From Aldrovandia affinis (Eukaryota; Chordata; Actinopteri; Notacanthiformes; Halosauridae), in the NCBI GenBank assembly GCA_029706075.1, contig JAINUG010000007.1, positions 5,829,501-5,893,500 on the forward strand: a stretch of DNA of 64,000 nt. The letters are read 5' to 3'. Of the stretch, positions 11,388 through 23,056 are shown one piece after another (the first letter of the stretch is position 1; each line of letters starts with the position of its first letter). The translations under genes were made by a program, and so were the position numbers. The notes beneath the pieces were generated by a model. It worked only from the letters and a program-made list of their open reading frames with translations. It did no database searches and was not told the DNA's origin.

Positions 11388-12230
11388 ACTAAACTCTCCT
11401 GGTACTTGATTGAGTCCATGATGCCATGTATCCTAACAAGGTTCCCAGGAGTAAAACATCCCCACAATGGCCTCGAAGGTGGTGTAGCTGTAGAACGTCC
11501 GATGCTGTCCACTGCAACTGGGGTTCGATTCCACTAGGTCACGCCAGTTTTGGCTCTGGCCGAGAGTGCCACTAGGGGGCAGCAATTGGCTATCCACCTC
11601 AGGGTGGGGGGAGGGAAGCCGATATGAGCTCGCTGCATATAGGAGTGGCCCAGTGTTCATACCGGAGTTACAGTGACAGCTTGGCGGGTTCCGGCTTGGA
11701 GGAGGCGGTACATTACCGCATGTCACTGCCGGTCTCAGGACTACGGCAACAAACTCACAATGCGGGGCAGGGGATAATTGATAATCCACCACCATACTTC
11801 ACAGCGGGGATTAGGTTATTTTCTGCATGATCATCCCTCATTTTACGCCAAACCCACCTCTGGTGTTTGTTGCCAAAAAGCTCTATTTTTGTCTCATCTG
11901 ATCATAGAACCCGGCTCCACTCAAAATTCCAGTGACGTTTAGTAAACTCCAGACACTTACATTTGTGGTTTGATAACAGCAAAGGCTTTCTTCTGGCAAG
12001 CCTTCCATATAACTTGTTGGCATGGAGGTGGCTTTTAATTGTAGTGTTGGAGACTTGGTGACCCCAAGATGCAACCAACTTCTGCAATTCTCCAACTGTG
12101 ATCCTTGGATCATTTTTTGCCTCTCGAACCATCCTCCTCACTGTGCATGGGGGCAAAATACACCTGCGTCCTCTTCCAGGCAGGTTTGTTGTTTTAAACT
12201 TCATGTAAAATGACTAATGGCTGGCCCAGG
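11388..12230 (-). mobile_element. second Tc1 transposase remnant, split by a SINE
   Basis: Minus strand 12204-11883 encodes the N-terminal half of a different Tc1 transposase: a LPGRGRRCILPPCTVRRMV linker, a second helix-turn-helix (ITVGELQKLVASWGHQVSN) and WSRVLWSDETK with the first catalytic Asp in the adjoining frame. Non-SINE Tc1 sequence resumes at 11470-11390. No terminal repeats are obvious, so the element is truncated. The insert at about 11471-11787 separates the two parts. Confidence 0.8.
11471..11787 (+). mobile_element. tRNA-derived SINE (family B) inserted in Tc1
   Basis: It has a tRNA-like head with an A-box-like GGTGGTGTAGCTG and a B-box GGGTTCGATTCC, then a body with CACTAGGGGGCAGCAATTGGC and GGAGGGAAGCCGATATGAGC, and an AT-rich end (GGGGATAATTGATAAT). 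The same body recurs at 41704-42003 and 42765-43085 and, inverted, at about 39160-39275. It interrupts a Tc1 transposase on the opposite strand. I do not know a published name for it. Confidence 0.75.
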
Positions 12231-12239
12231 AATTAACAG

Positions 12240-13560
12240 GCATCAGAGGATTTGAAACTGTCCTGTGAAAGTGAAACCCACGTATCCTCACAGTGACACA
12301 CCATCTTAGAATGTCTTTGGTATACAGACAGCGAATGCTTTAAGTCTGGAATCTCAGGGTACCAGGCTCACCAGGGAATGGTTTCTATGATGTGGGCCCT
12401 AGAGATTAAACCTTTCGACTCCTATATGGTTGTTTCAGGGACAGGGGCAAACACAATGTCTGCCTTATGTATCATATAAATGTGCTTCATTAATGTTAAT
12501 AATAATTAATAGTTAATGTTAATTGCATAATTGCTAATCGCTCCAGATGTAAGCAGAGGTCTACGTGTCACGATTGACCTTGTAATATGCTAGCAATAAT
12601 TAATAACATACATTTAAATTTTCTCAAATATTGCAAGGAACGTATCTTAAAAATGTTCCCTATGGCACTATGAAGTGCTGCTGCTCAGCTGCATGACACA
12701 TGACTCCTCATACTGATTTTATTATTTTTATTTTTATTGCCCAAGAGCCTGTGGTTTTATGTGCAGACATGGATTTAGAGATTGTGCGAGACAGACTCAC
12801 AAGTCCACATGTCCCAAGGTGTTTAATCATCTGTGTCCAGTGTCTGAAATTATGATACACATAAAAAAGGGTCTGGGTCGTGTCCTTATAGCGCACTGGA
12901 GCACGCCTCAGTGGTGCCCTGAATGTAAATGTAACTCACATGTGAAACACTCAGATTGGTGAGAGCACAAACATCCCTGTCAGAGGGTTTAATTTCTCTC
13001 ATGTGCTTGGAATAGAATACAAATTACCTTTTTATTCCCCACAGGATTAAACAGGTAAGAACTGTAACTCTGTACTGGCAGGTCTCCTACATATAGCACT
13101 TACACTTTTTACGGTGGTGATAGTGGCAATCTTGTTTTTTTCCTTTAATATGTATACTTAAGAACTGAGCTTCACTGATTGTATTTGTTTTGTAGTATTT
13201 TATACATTTGGAAATGAATTGAAAAAGGAAGTGAAGTTTTTAGGTCATAAATTCAGTGACAAAGCAGTAAGAGCAGGAAGTGAACACAAGCCAGCTCTCT
13301 GTGACAGTTCTGTTCCCCCCTCATCTCCCTATTCACTCTCTGAATAAGAATCCATTCAACATGGCTGGAGCAGCTAGTTCACTCACAAAGTTTACAAGCT
13401 TTACCTATGAGACCAGAACTCATCTACACACTGATGTGCAGTGTGTTATACAGTTTCATGGTTAATTATAGTGTGTCATTTGTAATACTTACACAGAAGT
13501 ATAATTTAACAGATATTATATTATCTTGCAATACATTAACAAGGAAAAACCATCTGTCCA
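12240..13560. other. gene-free stretch
   Basis: Mostly AT-rich intergenic sequence. The short open frames here (12708-12962, 13280-13465) have no recognisable domains and look like chance. A TRIM RING or B-box exon, expected upstream of the pseudogene at 13564, is not found. Confidence 0.45.
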
Positions 13561-13563
13561 CAG

Positions 13564-15150
13564 AAGCAGCTGGTGGCGACACAGAGGAAATCCCACCAGA
13601 GAATCCAGGAGAGAGAGAAGGAGCTGCAGGATCTGAGACAGGCTGTGGCACACCAGAGACACACCAGCTCGCTGCTGGAAGAGCCATTTCAGGGCTCAGT
13701 CAGGGCTCTCCCCCAGTCAGCCAGTGAGGAGCCCAGTGTTGGACCACTTTCCAGCCCTGTGGGGCTCAATCCGACTGAGCCACACTGTGGGGAACAGGCT
13801 GTCTGGGGTCCCAGTAAGCGCTGAGTGAAAGGCCTAGTTAAAATGTACAGCCCTCCTCTCTCTGTGTCTCATGACAGTGCTCTGCACAGGCAGCTGTGGA
13901 GGACAGTGAGAGGATCTTTACTGAGCTGATCTGCTCCTTTGAGAGAAGGCACTCTGAGGTGAAAGTGCTGATCAGAGATCAGGAGAAGGCTGCAGTGAGT
14001 CGGGCTGAAGGACTCCTGGAGTGGCTGGAGCAGGAGATTGCTGAGCTGAGGAGGAGAGATGCTGAACTGGAGCAGCTTTCACACACAGAGGATCACATCC
14101 ATTTCCTCCAGGTAACACCGCTGGCTCTCTCACAATCTGCACTGTGTACATTGTGCACACATGGTGAGGTGTGTTCCTCATTTACAAAGATCTGCTCCTG
14201 GCATCTCCACAGGAATGTGTATTAAGACTGTTTGGTTCTCTGTCTGTCTGTGCCCCTCCTGGACCTGGCGACCTACCCAGAATCACTATCAATCCACGAG
14301 TCTCTTTTGAGGCTGTGAGGAAACATGTCTCTGAACTGAAAGAGCAACTGGAGGACGTCTGCAAGGGGGAATTCGTCAAGATATCTCATACAGATGATTA
14401 CAGCAGAAGTTTTCTTAATTTTATGTCATGTAGGCCCTTTAACATTTAGGAATTATTTTATGCAGTTTCATCATTTTGTGATAAGGGATATTCCTCAGCA
14501 CTGACAGGATGCTTCAGCAGAATTCTGCATGCAGGGTTTCAGCTGGAGCTTTGCCCCATTCAGGAGCTCATCTTTCTTATGATCTCTTTACAGTGGAAGA
14601 AGTCGATATTCGAGCCCAGGACCAGAGAGGAGTCTTTATACATTTTAAATGTATAAAAATAATAATTTAAAAACAAAAGTAAGAGCTATATGTATGAATG
14701 AAAGAAAATATTTAATTTAAACGTGTGTAAAATGTGTAAGAGATGTAATGTGATGTTAATGCTTACTAAGCTCTCTTCTCTCTTTCTTCTCCTCCATCAG
14801 ATTCCTGTCAGCTCACACTGGACCCCAACACAGCACGCTTAGACGGCTCCGTCTGTCTGAGGGGAACAGAGAGGTGACACATGTGGGACAGGACCAGTCA
14901 TATCCTGATCACCCAGAGAGATTAGACCACTACGCCCAAGTGCTGTGCAGAGAGGGTCTGTCTGGACATTTTTACCTGGAGGCTGAGTGGAGTGGAGGGG
15001 AGGAGGAGGTTTATATAGCAGTCTCATATAAAGAGATCAGCAGGAAAGGAAGGGGTGATGACTGTGTTCTGGGACTTAATGACAAGTCCTGGAGTTTGCC
15101 TTCCGGTTACTCTTTCAGGCACAATAGTAAGATCACTATCGCTTTGCCTG
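13564..15150 (+). pseudogene. TRIM (coiled-coil/B30.2) gene remnant
   Basis: Parts of a fish TRIM E3-ligase-like gene in order. A first coiled-coil exon starts at 13564 after an AG acceptor (KQLVATQRKSHQRIQEREKE); its expected donor is not seen. A second coiled-coil exon, 13878-14111, is exactly 234 bases between ATGACAG and GTAACA, the usual length in TRIM genes (AAVEDSERIFTELICSFERR). A linker follows at about 14230-14393 (PPGPGDLPRITINPRVSF). The PRY-SPRY start is at 14801 (SCQLTLDPN), shifts frame near 14840, and continues to WSGGEEEVYIAVSYKEIS and GLNDKSWSLPSG. It ends near 15150, about half-way through the SPRY domain, where the CR1 LINE begins. No RING or B-box is found. In the family such proteins are cytoplasmic ubiquitin ligases, often antiviral; this copy is dead. 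Confidence 0.85.
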
Positions 15151-15855
15151 ACGGATTGCTGTGTCATACGTGCTGAGAGTTTGAGTTTGAGTGGATTGTT
15201 TGTTGCTGTCCGGATATTATTTGGATTGTGTTTGTATTGTTGCTTAGGGTTCAGCGTTTTGTCATCCGAAAGATAAAAGGATAAAATATTTTCTCTTAAG
15301 GTAAACGTTTGTCGCCGTTAGGGGACAGAGAGGGAATTTTTTATTTTTTCCCCGTCTAATTTTTTCCACAAATTAGCTTTGTGTTGTTTCCATTTAGAAA
15401 TGTCTGCACCTGACTGTTCGGAACCACCTCGGTGTATAGTATTTCTATCGACTTGTCTCTGTTTCAGCAGTAACTCGTTCAGTGCAGGGAGGGCAGTAGA
15501 CATATCTAGGGGCGAAAATGTGGCCACCGGCAGTGCAGTGCGAGTGTTGCAGGATGATTGCGTTTCTGTAAGGAGACTTCCAGGAGGGTTTTGTCTGTGA
15601 CAGATGCCAGCTTGTGAAGCATCTCGAGAGCAAGATTCTTGATCTCGAAGCCCAACTTGCTGGTCTCGACTGCCCTGCAGAATTTGTAGAATTCCAGGAA
15701 CTAATTAGTACGCCCTTTAGAGAGTTACTCTGCACGCTGAAGCGGGGTAGGGGGGAGACTCTAGAGCAGGTAGGGAGAGAGACGGTAGGGCGCCAGCGTA
15801 GAAACATGCAGAGGCGGCATCTCCAGAGATTGTGGTGTCCAACCGATTCTAGCCC

Positions 15856-16435
15856 TTGCAGGAAGAGGATCTGGCCCAGCCCTCTGTGAGTGGGAGGACA
15901 GATGAGCCCCAGGGCACCCTGGCGGCCATGCCACCCAGGAATAGGAAGTTAATTGTAGTGGGGGATTCTATAATTTCAGGTGTAGACAGTATAGTCTGTT
16001 CGCGGGAAAAGGAATCTCGCATGGTATGTTGCCTGCCTGGTGCTCAAGTTGGAGATCTCCTGGAACATGTGGACAAGCTCCTGGCCAGAGCAGGGCTGGA
16101 TCCAGTGGTCATGGTCCATGCTGGAACCAATGACATAGGTAAGGGTAGGTTTGAGGTTCTGCAGGACAAAGTTAAAGAGCAGAACCTCCACGGTGGTCTT
16201 CTCTGGAATTCTGCCAGTACCACGTGCAAGCAAAGGCAAGCAGAATTTTATATGGAGATTTAACACGTGGCTACAAACCTGGTGCAGGAAAGAGGGATAC
16301 AGGTTTATGGGGCACTGGGACTCCTTTTGGAACAGGGGTGACCTGTACAAGTGGGACGGGTTACACTTGAACCGGAGGGGTACAGATGCATTGGGCCAGC
16401 GTATGCTTAGGGTAGCGGAGGAATATTTAAACTAG
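15856..16435 (+). pseudogene. CR1 LINE ORF1, esterase-like C-terminal half
   Basis: The block starting at 15856 encodes an SGNH-type fold: the GDSII motif with its presumed nucleophilic serine (about residue 38), and HAGTNDIG, the block III motif. The frame changes near 16150-16200; the block ending at 16435 (HWDSFWNRGDLYKWDGLHLN) holds the final D-x-L-H motif, whose Asp and His complete the family triad. ORF1 esterases are known in CR1 LINEs and are thought to act in RNA-particle or membrane association. Confidence 0.75.
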
Positions 16436-16599
16436 AGACTGGGGGGGCAGGGAGGGAAATTAGTAGTAGTAGTATTATGGATAGGGAGGTACAGATTGCC
16501 CAGATGGAAGATACCAGGGCGGAGTATAATAAATCTGAGGATATAATTAATAAAGATTTTTTAGATCATGATGTGAATGGTGGTTCGGCACACTCATGT

Positions 16600-19491
16600 G
16601 TGGAGGGGAAGGACAACGTAAGTGTGAGTAAGGCTCTGAAGTTCAAGTGTTTAAATGCGAGAAGCATAAAAAAGATTTTTTTGGAACTGGAGGCTGTCAT
16701 GTTGAATGGGGGTTATGACATTGTTGGGATTACTGAGACATGGCTTGGTGCAGCGGATGGGGATGAATATAATGTAGAGGGGTACAAATTGTTTAGGAAG
16801 GACAGAACTAATAAAAGAGGAGGGGGAGTGGCCCTTTATGTGAAAGACAATCTTAATGTGCAGGAAATTCCAGGTATAAACTTATTCGTTTCTTGTGAGG
16901 ACATCTGGATTAGATTACTGGGAGATCATGAGAAGGGCCTTAATATAGGAGTATGCTATAGACCTCCAGCTTCAGACAGTAACATAAATAATACGCTATT
17001 TGGTAACATAAAACAAACCTGTGCTGAAGGAGAGACGATAATAATGGGAGACTTCAATTACCCCTCTATTAATTGGGAGATAGTGACAGATCAGGGCAAA
17101 TGTGAAGAGGAGTTTTTAGATATGGTCAATGACTGCTTTTTGGTACAGTCTGTTACTCAGCCTACGAGAGGGAAATCAATACTGGATCTGGTATTGTGTA
17201 AAAATCCTGATAGAATTTGCAGCACAGAGGTAGGATAACCACTAGGGGCAAGTGACCACAGTGCAGTTATTTTTTATGTTTTGGCAAGTTAAGACAGCCT
17301 CCTCTAACTGTAGAATTTTTAATTTTAGACGAGCTGACTTTAATAAAATGAGAGAGAATTTAAGTAATATAGATTGGGTAAAACTTCTAGATTGCAGAAC
17401 TGTGAATGAAAAATTGACTATATTTAAAAGGGTTATTGTAGATGTACAGTGTAAATTCATCCCCAAAGTAAGGAAAAATAGGATGAAAAAACTGTCTCCG
17501 CAGTGGATGACTAAAGCTTTATGAGAGATTCTGAGGCAAAAGAAGCGACTGTACAGAGTATATAAAAAGGATAACTCAGAGAGAAACAAGGTAGATTATT
17601 GTAATATACAGGCTAAGGCTAAAAAGGAAATAAGATCAGCTAAAAGGCGGTTTGAAATTAAAATTTCCCAAGATGCAAAAAGTAATCCTAAGAAGTTTTT
17701 TCAATATTGTAGTAGAAAAAGGAAAGCTAAGGATGAGGTTAAGTGCATTAGGAATAAGGAAGGAACCTGGTTTATAATAATAAGGATATTGCTAACACAC
17801 TAAACAGTTACTTTGTTGAGAGCTTTACTAGAGAAGAGGTTATAAATATGCCTAAATGTATAGACAAGGTACAGAATGTTTTGGAGGACTTTGAGATAAG
17901 GGACGTAGAAGTACTACAAAAACTACAAAAACATAAGACAAATAAGGCAGCAGGCCCGGAAGGCATATATCCCAGAGTACTCAAAGAACTGGGGGAAATG
18001 ATATATAAACCATTGACAGATATTTTCATTCAATCCATAATCACTTGAGAAATACCAGATGACTGGAAGCAGGGTAGTATAATTCCAATATATAAGAAGG
18101 GGGACCGTACTGACCCAGGGAACTATAGGCCCGTCAGTTTAACTTGCATCGCATGTAAAATGCTGGAAGGTATTATTAGGGATAAGTTGGAATCATTCTT
18201 GAAAAATAATAGAATTTTAAGGGACAGCCAACATGGTTTTCTCAATGGGAGGTCATGCCTAACAAACCTCCTGGACTTTTTCGAAGAGGCTACAAAGTGT
18301 GTTGACCTGAACCAGGCTTATGATATTATATATTTGGACTTTCAGAAAGCATTTGACAAAGTACCACATGAGAGGCTCATTGCTAATGAATTCAGTAGGA
18401 ATTGCAGGAGTAGTTTCAGAGTGGGTTCATAATTGGCTGCCAGGGTGAATACAAAGAGTAACAGTAGGTGGGGCTGTATCTGATCTCGGTGCTGTGGGCA
18501 GTGGTGTCCCACAGGGATTGGTGCTGGGACCTCTGCTCTTCCTTATTTACATAAATGATCTTGATATGGACGTTAGTAGCAAAATAGTTACATTTGCAGA
18601 TGATACTAAACTTGGGGGTTTGGTAAACAGTTTGGAATCGACTAAAGTAATCCAAGATGATTTAAACAAAATCCAAAAATGGGCTGATGACATTCAATAT
18701 TGCTAAATGTAAAGTTATGCATGTAGGAAATAAAAACATTAGACAGGAGTATTTTATGGGAGGAGAAAAGTTAGTAGGTGTTCAATTTGAAAAAGTCTTT
18801 GATCAACTACAATTCCTATCTGCATCAAAGCAGTGTGCTACAGCAGTGAAAAAAGCCAACAGGATGCTTGGATACATAACAAAAATTATTGAGTACAAAT
18901 CAAAGGAGGTTATATTAATGTTAAACATCGAACAAAAAGTTTGGAAATGTGTGTTTGGCATTGGCAGAGAAGATTTGGCAAATTTTTCATGGGCGCAACC
19001 CAAATGCTCAGCTGTGCTGCTCATCCCACAAATGCATGTTCCTTACAAATGGGCACCATTTAAAAGGGAAATAAACAGGCTTTCCAACGGGATACAATTT
19101 ATTGCCAAGAAACATTGTTACAACAGAGAAATAATCTACCAAACACAAATTTCCAAATTTTTTGTTCGATGTGTATATAATGCCTTTGTCAGACCTCACT
19201 TAGAATTCTGTGTGCAGTTCAGGGCACTGCACTACAAGAAAGATATAGAAGCTCTTGAAAAAGTTCAAAGAAGGGCAACTAAACTGATACCTGGTATGAA
19301 AGGTAAAAGTTATGATGATAGACTTAAGGCACTCAATCTATTTAAGCTTAGCAAACGGAGACTTAGGGGGGATTTGATTGAGGTTTTTAAATTCCTAAAA
19401 GGGACTAACAAAGTAAAATAAGTGGGGTCAGCAGAACAAGAGGCCACAGGTGGAAATTAGTTAAAGACAAATTCAGCACAAATATTAGGAA
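16600..19491 (+). pseudogene. CR1 LINE ORF2 (endonuclease, reverse transcriptase)
   Basis: Endonuclease at about 16640-17235: KCLNARSI, GITETWL with catalytic Glu, RGGGVALYV, YRPPAS, MGDFNYP and a final LDLVLC block. Linker at 17252-17770. RT fingers and palm at about 17840-18710: NKAAGPEGI, a NYRPVSLTC-type block in the next frame near 18120, [46 protein letters not shown] and FADDTKLGG, the catalytic YADD-type box with Phe for Tyr. Thumb/C-terminal part to 19421 (VRPHLEFCVQF, LEKVQRRATKLIPG). At least four frame breaks are visible (near 17238, 17770, 18050 and 18430). The thumb is interrupted by the MITE at 18925-19172. Confidence 0.85.
18925..19172. mobile_element. 248-bp MITE inside CR1 ORF2
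   Basis: The ends are inverted repeats: ACATCGAACAAAAAGTTTGG at 18925, and the reverse complement of the right end (19143-19172) reads ACATCGAACAAAAAATTTGG. Removing it joins SKEVILM to a YNAFVRPHL-type stretch, as in intact CR1 ORF2. The insert contains no stop in the ORF2 frame, so a 244-codon frame runs through it. The target duplication is unclear. It has no coding capacity of its own. Confidence 0.75.
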
Positions 19492-20340
19492 GTTGTATAT
19501 GCCACCAATAGTTTGGTCAGTATCATATGCAGCTTGTAAATAGATCTACAAACACACAAGTTATAAAGAGTAAATTGTTCTGCCGTCACAAAAGTTGTGA
19601 AAGCACACACTAAACTATAGTGACGAATTGTTTTGCCAATGTGCATTTGTTCATCAACGTCTTGGTTATGTAAGGGTGTGAAAATAGTTTAGCACATCTG
19701 AGATCTAAATAGCTAAAAACCTGTTTTTATCAGAACTGGTCACATTTATTTCAGGCTGTGGGAGGGCTATATGCTAATTTCATGAATATTCATGATTCAT
19801 TGTCCACACCTCTAAGATCTGTCAGATGGGCCATCTCTGTCAGAAAGGCCAGGCCATCAGACAAAGACAAAAGCCATCAGAGTAAGCAAGTCAGTGAGCC
19901 ATGCAGAAGACAGGAAAAAAAAAAGCTTTTTTCATTTTGGAAGATTTATTGAAAACAGCACAAACTATATACAAAAAAATCTAAATTAAAACACGGTGAA
20001 ACATTAAAACATCTGTTTTTTACAGTCTTTGGTGCCACTTCTCAAAACAGTTTCTGGTCAACTGTAGGCACAAGGGCACATCACAAACCTTGCACTCCCA
20101 TGGAGTGCACATCTTACAGAGTACGCATTTCTTGCGACCAACAGTAGCCCGTTTGCCAACATCCAGAGTCTATTTGCCAGTGGGCACAGGCACAACAAAA
20201 GGTTGTAAGGACACACAATACATTACAGCATTACAGTGAATAGGCATTAGGAAATGTGATATTTACATCATACACAAATCTCTACAGAATACAAACATCA
20301 CATCTGGCAGAGGAATGCCACATATTACGAGCTGATCTGG
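19492..20340 (-). mobile_element. piggyBac-like transposon remnant, cysteine-rich C-terminus
   Basis: On the minus strand 20168-20020 reads a typical C-terminal cysteine-rich tail of a piggyBac transposase: KKCVLCKMCTPWECKVCDVP then LCLQ...NCFEKWHQRL and a stop. Just upstream lies VPVPTGK-like sequence. This domain binds the transposon ends or chromatin in the family. The catalytic DDD region is not seen, so only the 3' end remains. Sequence from 19492 to about 19960 is non-coding and may be its 3' flank. Confidence 0.65.
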
Positions 20341-20368
20341 AACTTGCGATGACAAGTGGAAGTTCTTT

Positions 20369-21193
20369 GTGACGACAAGCCTACATAATTATAATGGACT
20401 AGTAGTACATGAGTGTCAAGAGTCAAGACTGTCTTCTACTACCGAAATTATGAACTGGGAAATCTGTTGTCTTTGTCAAACAGACAAACCTGAAGAAGCC
20501 TTGCAAACTCCTAAGGAGGAGGGACTTGTATCACTTGAGAGGGATCTCAAAGGCTTCAATTCTATCAATGCCAATGATCTTCCTTGTGGTATCAACGTCA
20601 CGATTAGTCAGTTGAATGATGGTTCAGGCATTGCAGCAACTCTTACATCGCATAAGGCTATGTATCACAAAATTTGCAGGAGTTATTGTAGTAGTTCTCG
20701 AGTTAAACGGGCGAGAGAGAAGCAAAACAAAGAAGCTGGCCCTCACAATACTCCCAAAAAACTCAGGTCATCCGGGGATTTTCAGCATCTGGGCAATGTC
20801 AAGTGTTGTATAATCTGTGAGGGCGTGGACCAGGCTAACCTCCACAAGGTACTAACCAAAGTCGTAGATTCCAACCTAAAGAGTTGGGCGAAGACCAACA
20901 AAAACGTTCATTTACTTGGCCGACTAGTTGCCACAGCATCTGATGTGCATGCGGCTGATGCCTATTATCACCATCAGTGTTATGTACGTTTGCGAGACTC
21001 CGCTGCCGCTGGCGAGCGACGTGGTTTGGTGGGTCCGCCCTTCGATACCATCATCAGTGCTCAAATTATAGCCCTGATCGAACATTCGGACAACACTTTA
21101 TTCAAGCTCTCAGAGCTACGCGAGATGTATCAAAAGCTTATGAGTGATCAAGGTCATCCATGCCGAGATAAAAAAGAGCCACACTCAACTTGA
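20369..21193 (+). pseudogene. N-terminal zinc-binding part of the unclassified element
   Basis: A 274-codon open block. Residues about 32-37 read CCLCQ, followed by YHKICRSYC about 70 residues on; a second module begins CCIICEG and pairs with a YYHHQCYVRLR motif. The C-x2-C ... H-x3-C pattern suggests two zinc-binding units, which in mobile elements often bind DNA. The start may lie at 20369 or at the Met in EIMNWEICC. No named family is claimed; the similarity to other animal repeat proteins is from general recognition, not a search. Confidence 0.55.
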
Positions 21194-21439
21194 TTCAAGG
21201 ATCACCTTCTCAACTTCCTACCTGAATGGGTTGAGGTTTCCAACTAAAATAAAGGCAGGATATTTACCTATCTCACAAATTGAAGGTGGCTGATGAGCTT
21301 GCCAAGACATATAGGTCACAAATTAGTCAAGAGGATGCACTTATGTTCATGCGGGCTGCCGTGATGATGCACAAGTTTTGTCTACAGAGTCAACGGCTCC
21401 TTCCCCCCTAACTGCCTCACGGCTCCAGTAAATGAGGAG

Positions 21440-22713
21440 ATGAGGAGTTTCTTCAACGTAGTGCTCCTGGGCCCATCAGTTCTTCATGGACGTGAGAAGA
21501 TCAGTGAAGATGACAATCTGGATGCGAGGGAGAGGATTGCATGCAACATCTCACAACTGCTTATCTACAACACTAGTAAGGGTACGCACCATGCAGTCAA
21601 GACGGATGCAGTACACCACAACAAGGAGCGAGAAACCCCCTTCCCCCTGTATCATGGTCTTAAGCTGCATGGACAAGGACGGAACAAAAAACAGATTGGG
21701 ATTGACCATGCACATGGTATCTCAGTATCGTACAAACGTGTCATGGAAGTTAAGAGAGGTATTGCACGTGCGGTGTGTGCTCGCCACGCTCAAGATGGAG
21801 TGGTGCTTCCAACCAACAGCCGTCTCATTGTCTTCACCACCCATGATGTGGATAATATAGACAACAAGGCTCAGGGCAACTTCTCACTTAATGAATTCCA
21901 TGATATTCCATGATATGGAATATCATGGAAGCGTGACCAACCATCTCTCGCACGAGAACCATGGTGTGAAGCGTGCTCCAATTAAGCTTGACCCCTCAGA
22001 CTCTTAGACTCCAGCCCGAGTCAAACTCACTCAAATGGATGTCTTTGCACCCAGACACTGCAACAGTGAAGTCAGACCAGCCCTTGATGTGTGAGGTGCC
22101 AAGGTCAAGGATGAGGTATGGATGGCATACGTCAACAGTGTACTGAAGCAAGGCACACACGGGATTCAACTCGATGCTAGCAAGCGACGTGTCAGTGAAG
22201 CCCCCAGCCGAGATCGGCGTCTACCCCCTGTTCCCAGACAAGGCCACATTCGCATCTTCAATGAAGCACGCGATGGAGCTGACGATGCAGGGCACTGAGT
22301 TCCTCAACCCAGGCCAGACTAGCGTCCTCGGTGCAGATCAGCCACTGTATGCTATCATCAAACTGCTCCAATGGCAATACCCCGACACTTTGGGAGAAGA
22401 CAAGCTGGTTGCTATGATGGGCGCGCTGCACATCGAAGACAAGATGCATCTAATGATTGGGAAGCTGCTGCTCGACTCTGGGTGGTCCACCGTCCTGTCT
22501 AAGGCAGAGGTTCTGACATCCGGTCGCGCGCAGTCTGTGCTCAATGAGCATCACATCAAGCGCACAAGGTATGCCCATAAAGTCTCTCTCATCTCACTTT
22601 ACATGCTCAAGCAGACTGCCTACTCAGAGTATTGTGAGAATATAATGAGTCATTTGATATGTGAGATCAACATTCCCAAACTTATCGCCAGTTCAAGTTC
22701 TGGTCAACCATAA
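21440..22713 (+). pseudogene. middle region of the unclassified element
   Basis: Two coding blocks. 21440-21913 carries IACNISQLLIYN and KQIGIDHAHGISVSYKRV. 22174-22713 carries ADQPLYAIIKLLQWQYPD, GALHIEDKMHL and a TRYAHKVSLISLYML segment. The motif set D-Q-P-L-Y-A ... G-x-L-H-I-E ... R-x-A-H-x-V is, from general recognition, a hallmark of this repeat family. The conserved acidic and histidine residues could form a catalytic core, but I cannot assign a fold. Further family-like sequence, such as REGAFPLYVQACDEL, lies at about 22720-22990. Confidence 0.5.
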
Positions 22714-23056
22714 TCGAGCTGGAGTTGCTGATGTGTCAGTTTGTGCGGTCCCTGCGGGAGGGGCCTTCCCACTATATGTGCAAGCATGTGACGAACTCTG
22801 TGGCTGGTTTCACGTCCTCGACCACACAAACTAGGTGCGTTGGCTACCGGTCCATGTGCGTGACATGGTCGAGATAGCCGATAAACACCCTCAAGTACAT
22901 GCTGAATTCATGAAGGGCAATTTTGTTGTGCAGAAATCAGCTAGAAAGTTCAGCCTCATGGCCAAGGACCAAGCCCATTAACAGTCCAACAAAAGCCTCC
23001 AGGCGCATGGCGGAGCGGTTGGACTCTATGAAAATCCAGAAGCCCTTACACTGTTT

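Larger units (their letters stand above)
15180..19491 (+). mobile_element. CR1-type LINE with ORF1 and ORF2
   Basis: A long non-LTR retrotransposon. ORF1 (about 15400-16435) has a cysteine-containing N-terminal part (FVCDRCQL), a short coiled coil, and an SGNH/esterase-like domain (LIVVGDSIISG, VMVHAGTNDIG). ORF2 runs from about 16600 to 19491 with endonuclease and RT. It directly follows the truncated TRIM SPRY exon. A 248-bp MITE lies inside (18925-19172). The copy stops abruptly near 19491 without a recognisable tail. Stops and frame changes are spread through ORF2. A second fragment of the same family lies at 29264-29505. Confidence 0.85.

Noticed and set aside
11624-11830. Small frames within the family B SINE
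   Set aside because: They lie in a tRNA-derived repeat and are not conserved between its copies.
20616-20813. Second-frame ORFs inside the unclassified element (also 21486-21860 and 23498-23917)
   Set aside because: They overlap blocks with recognised motifs in the other frame.
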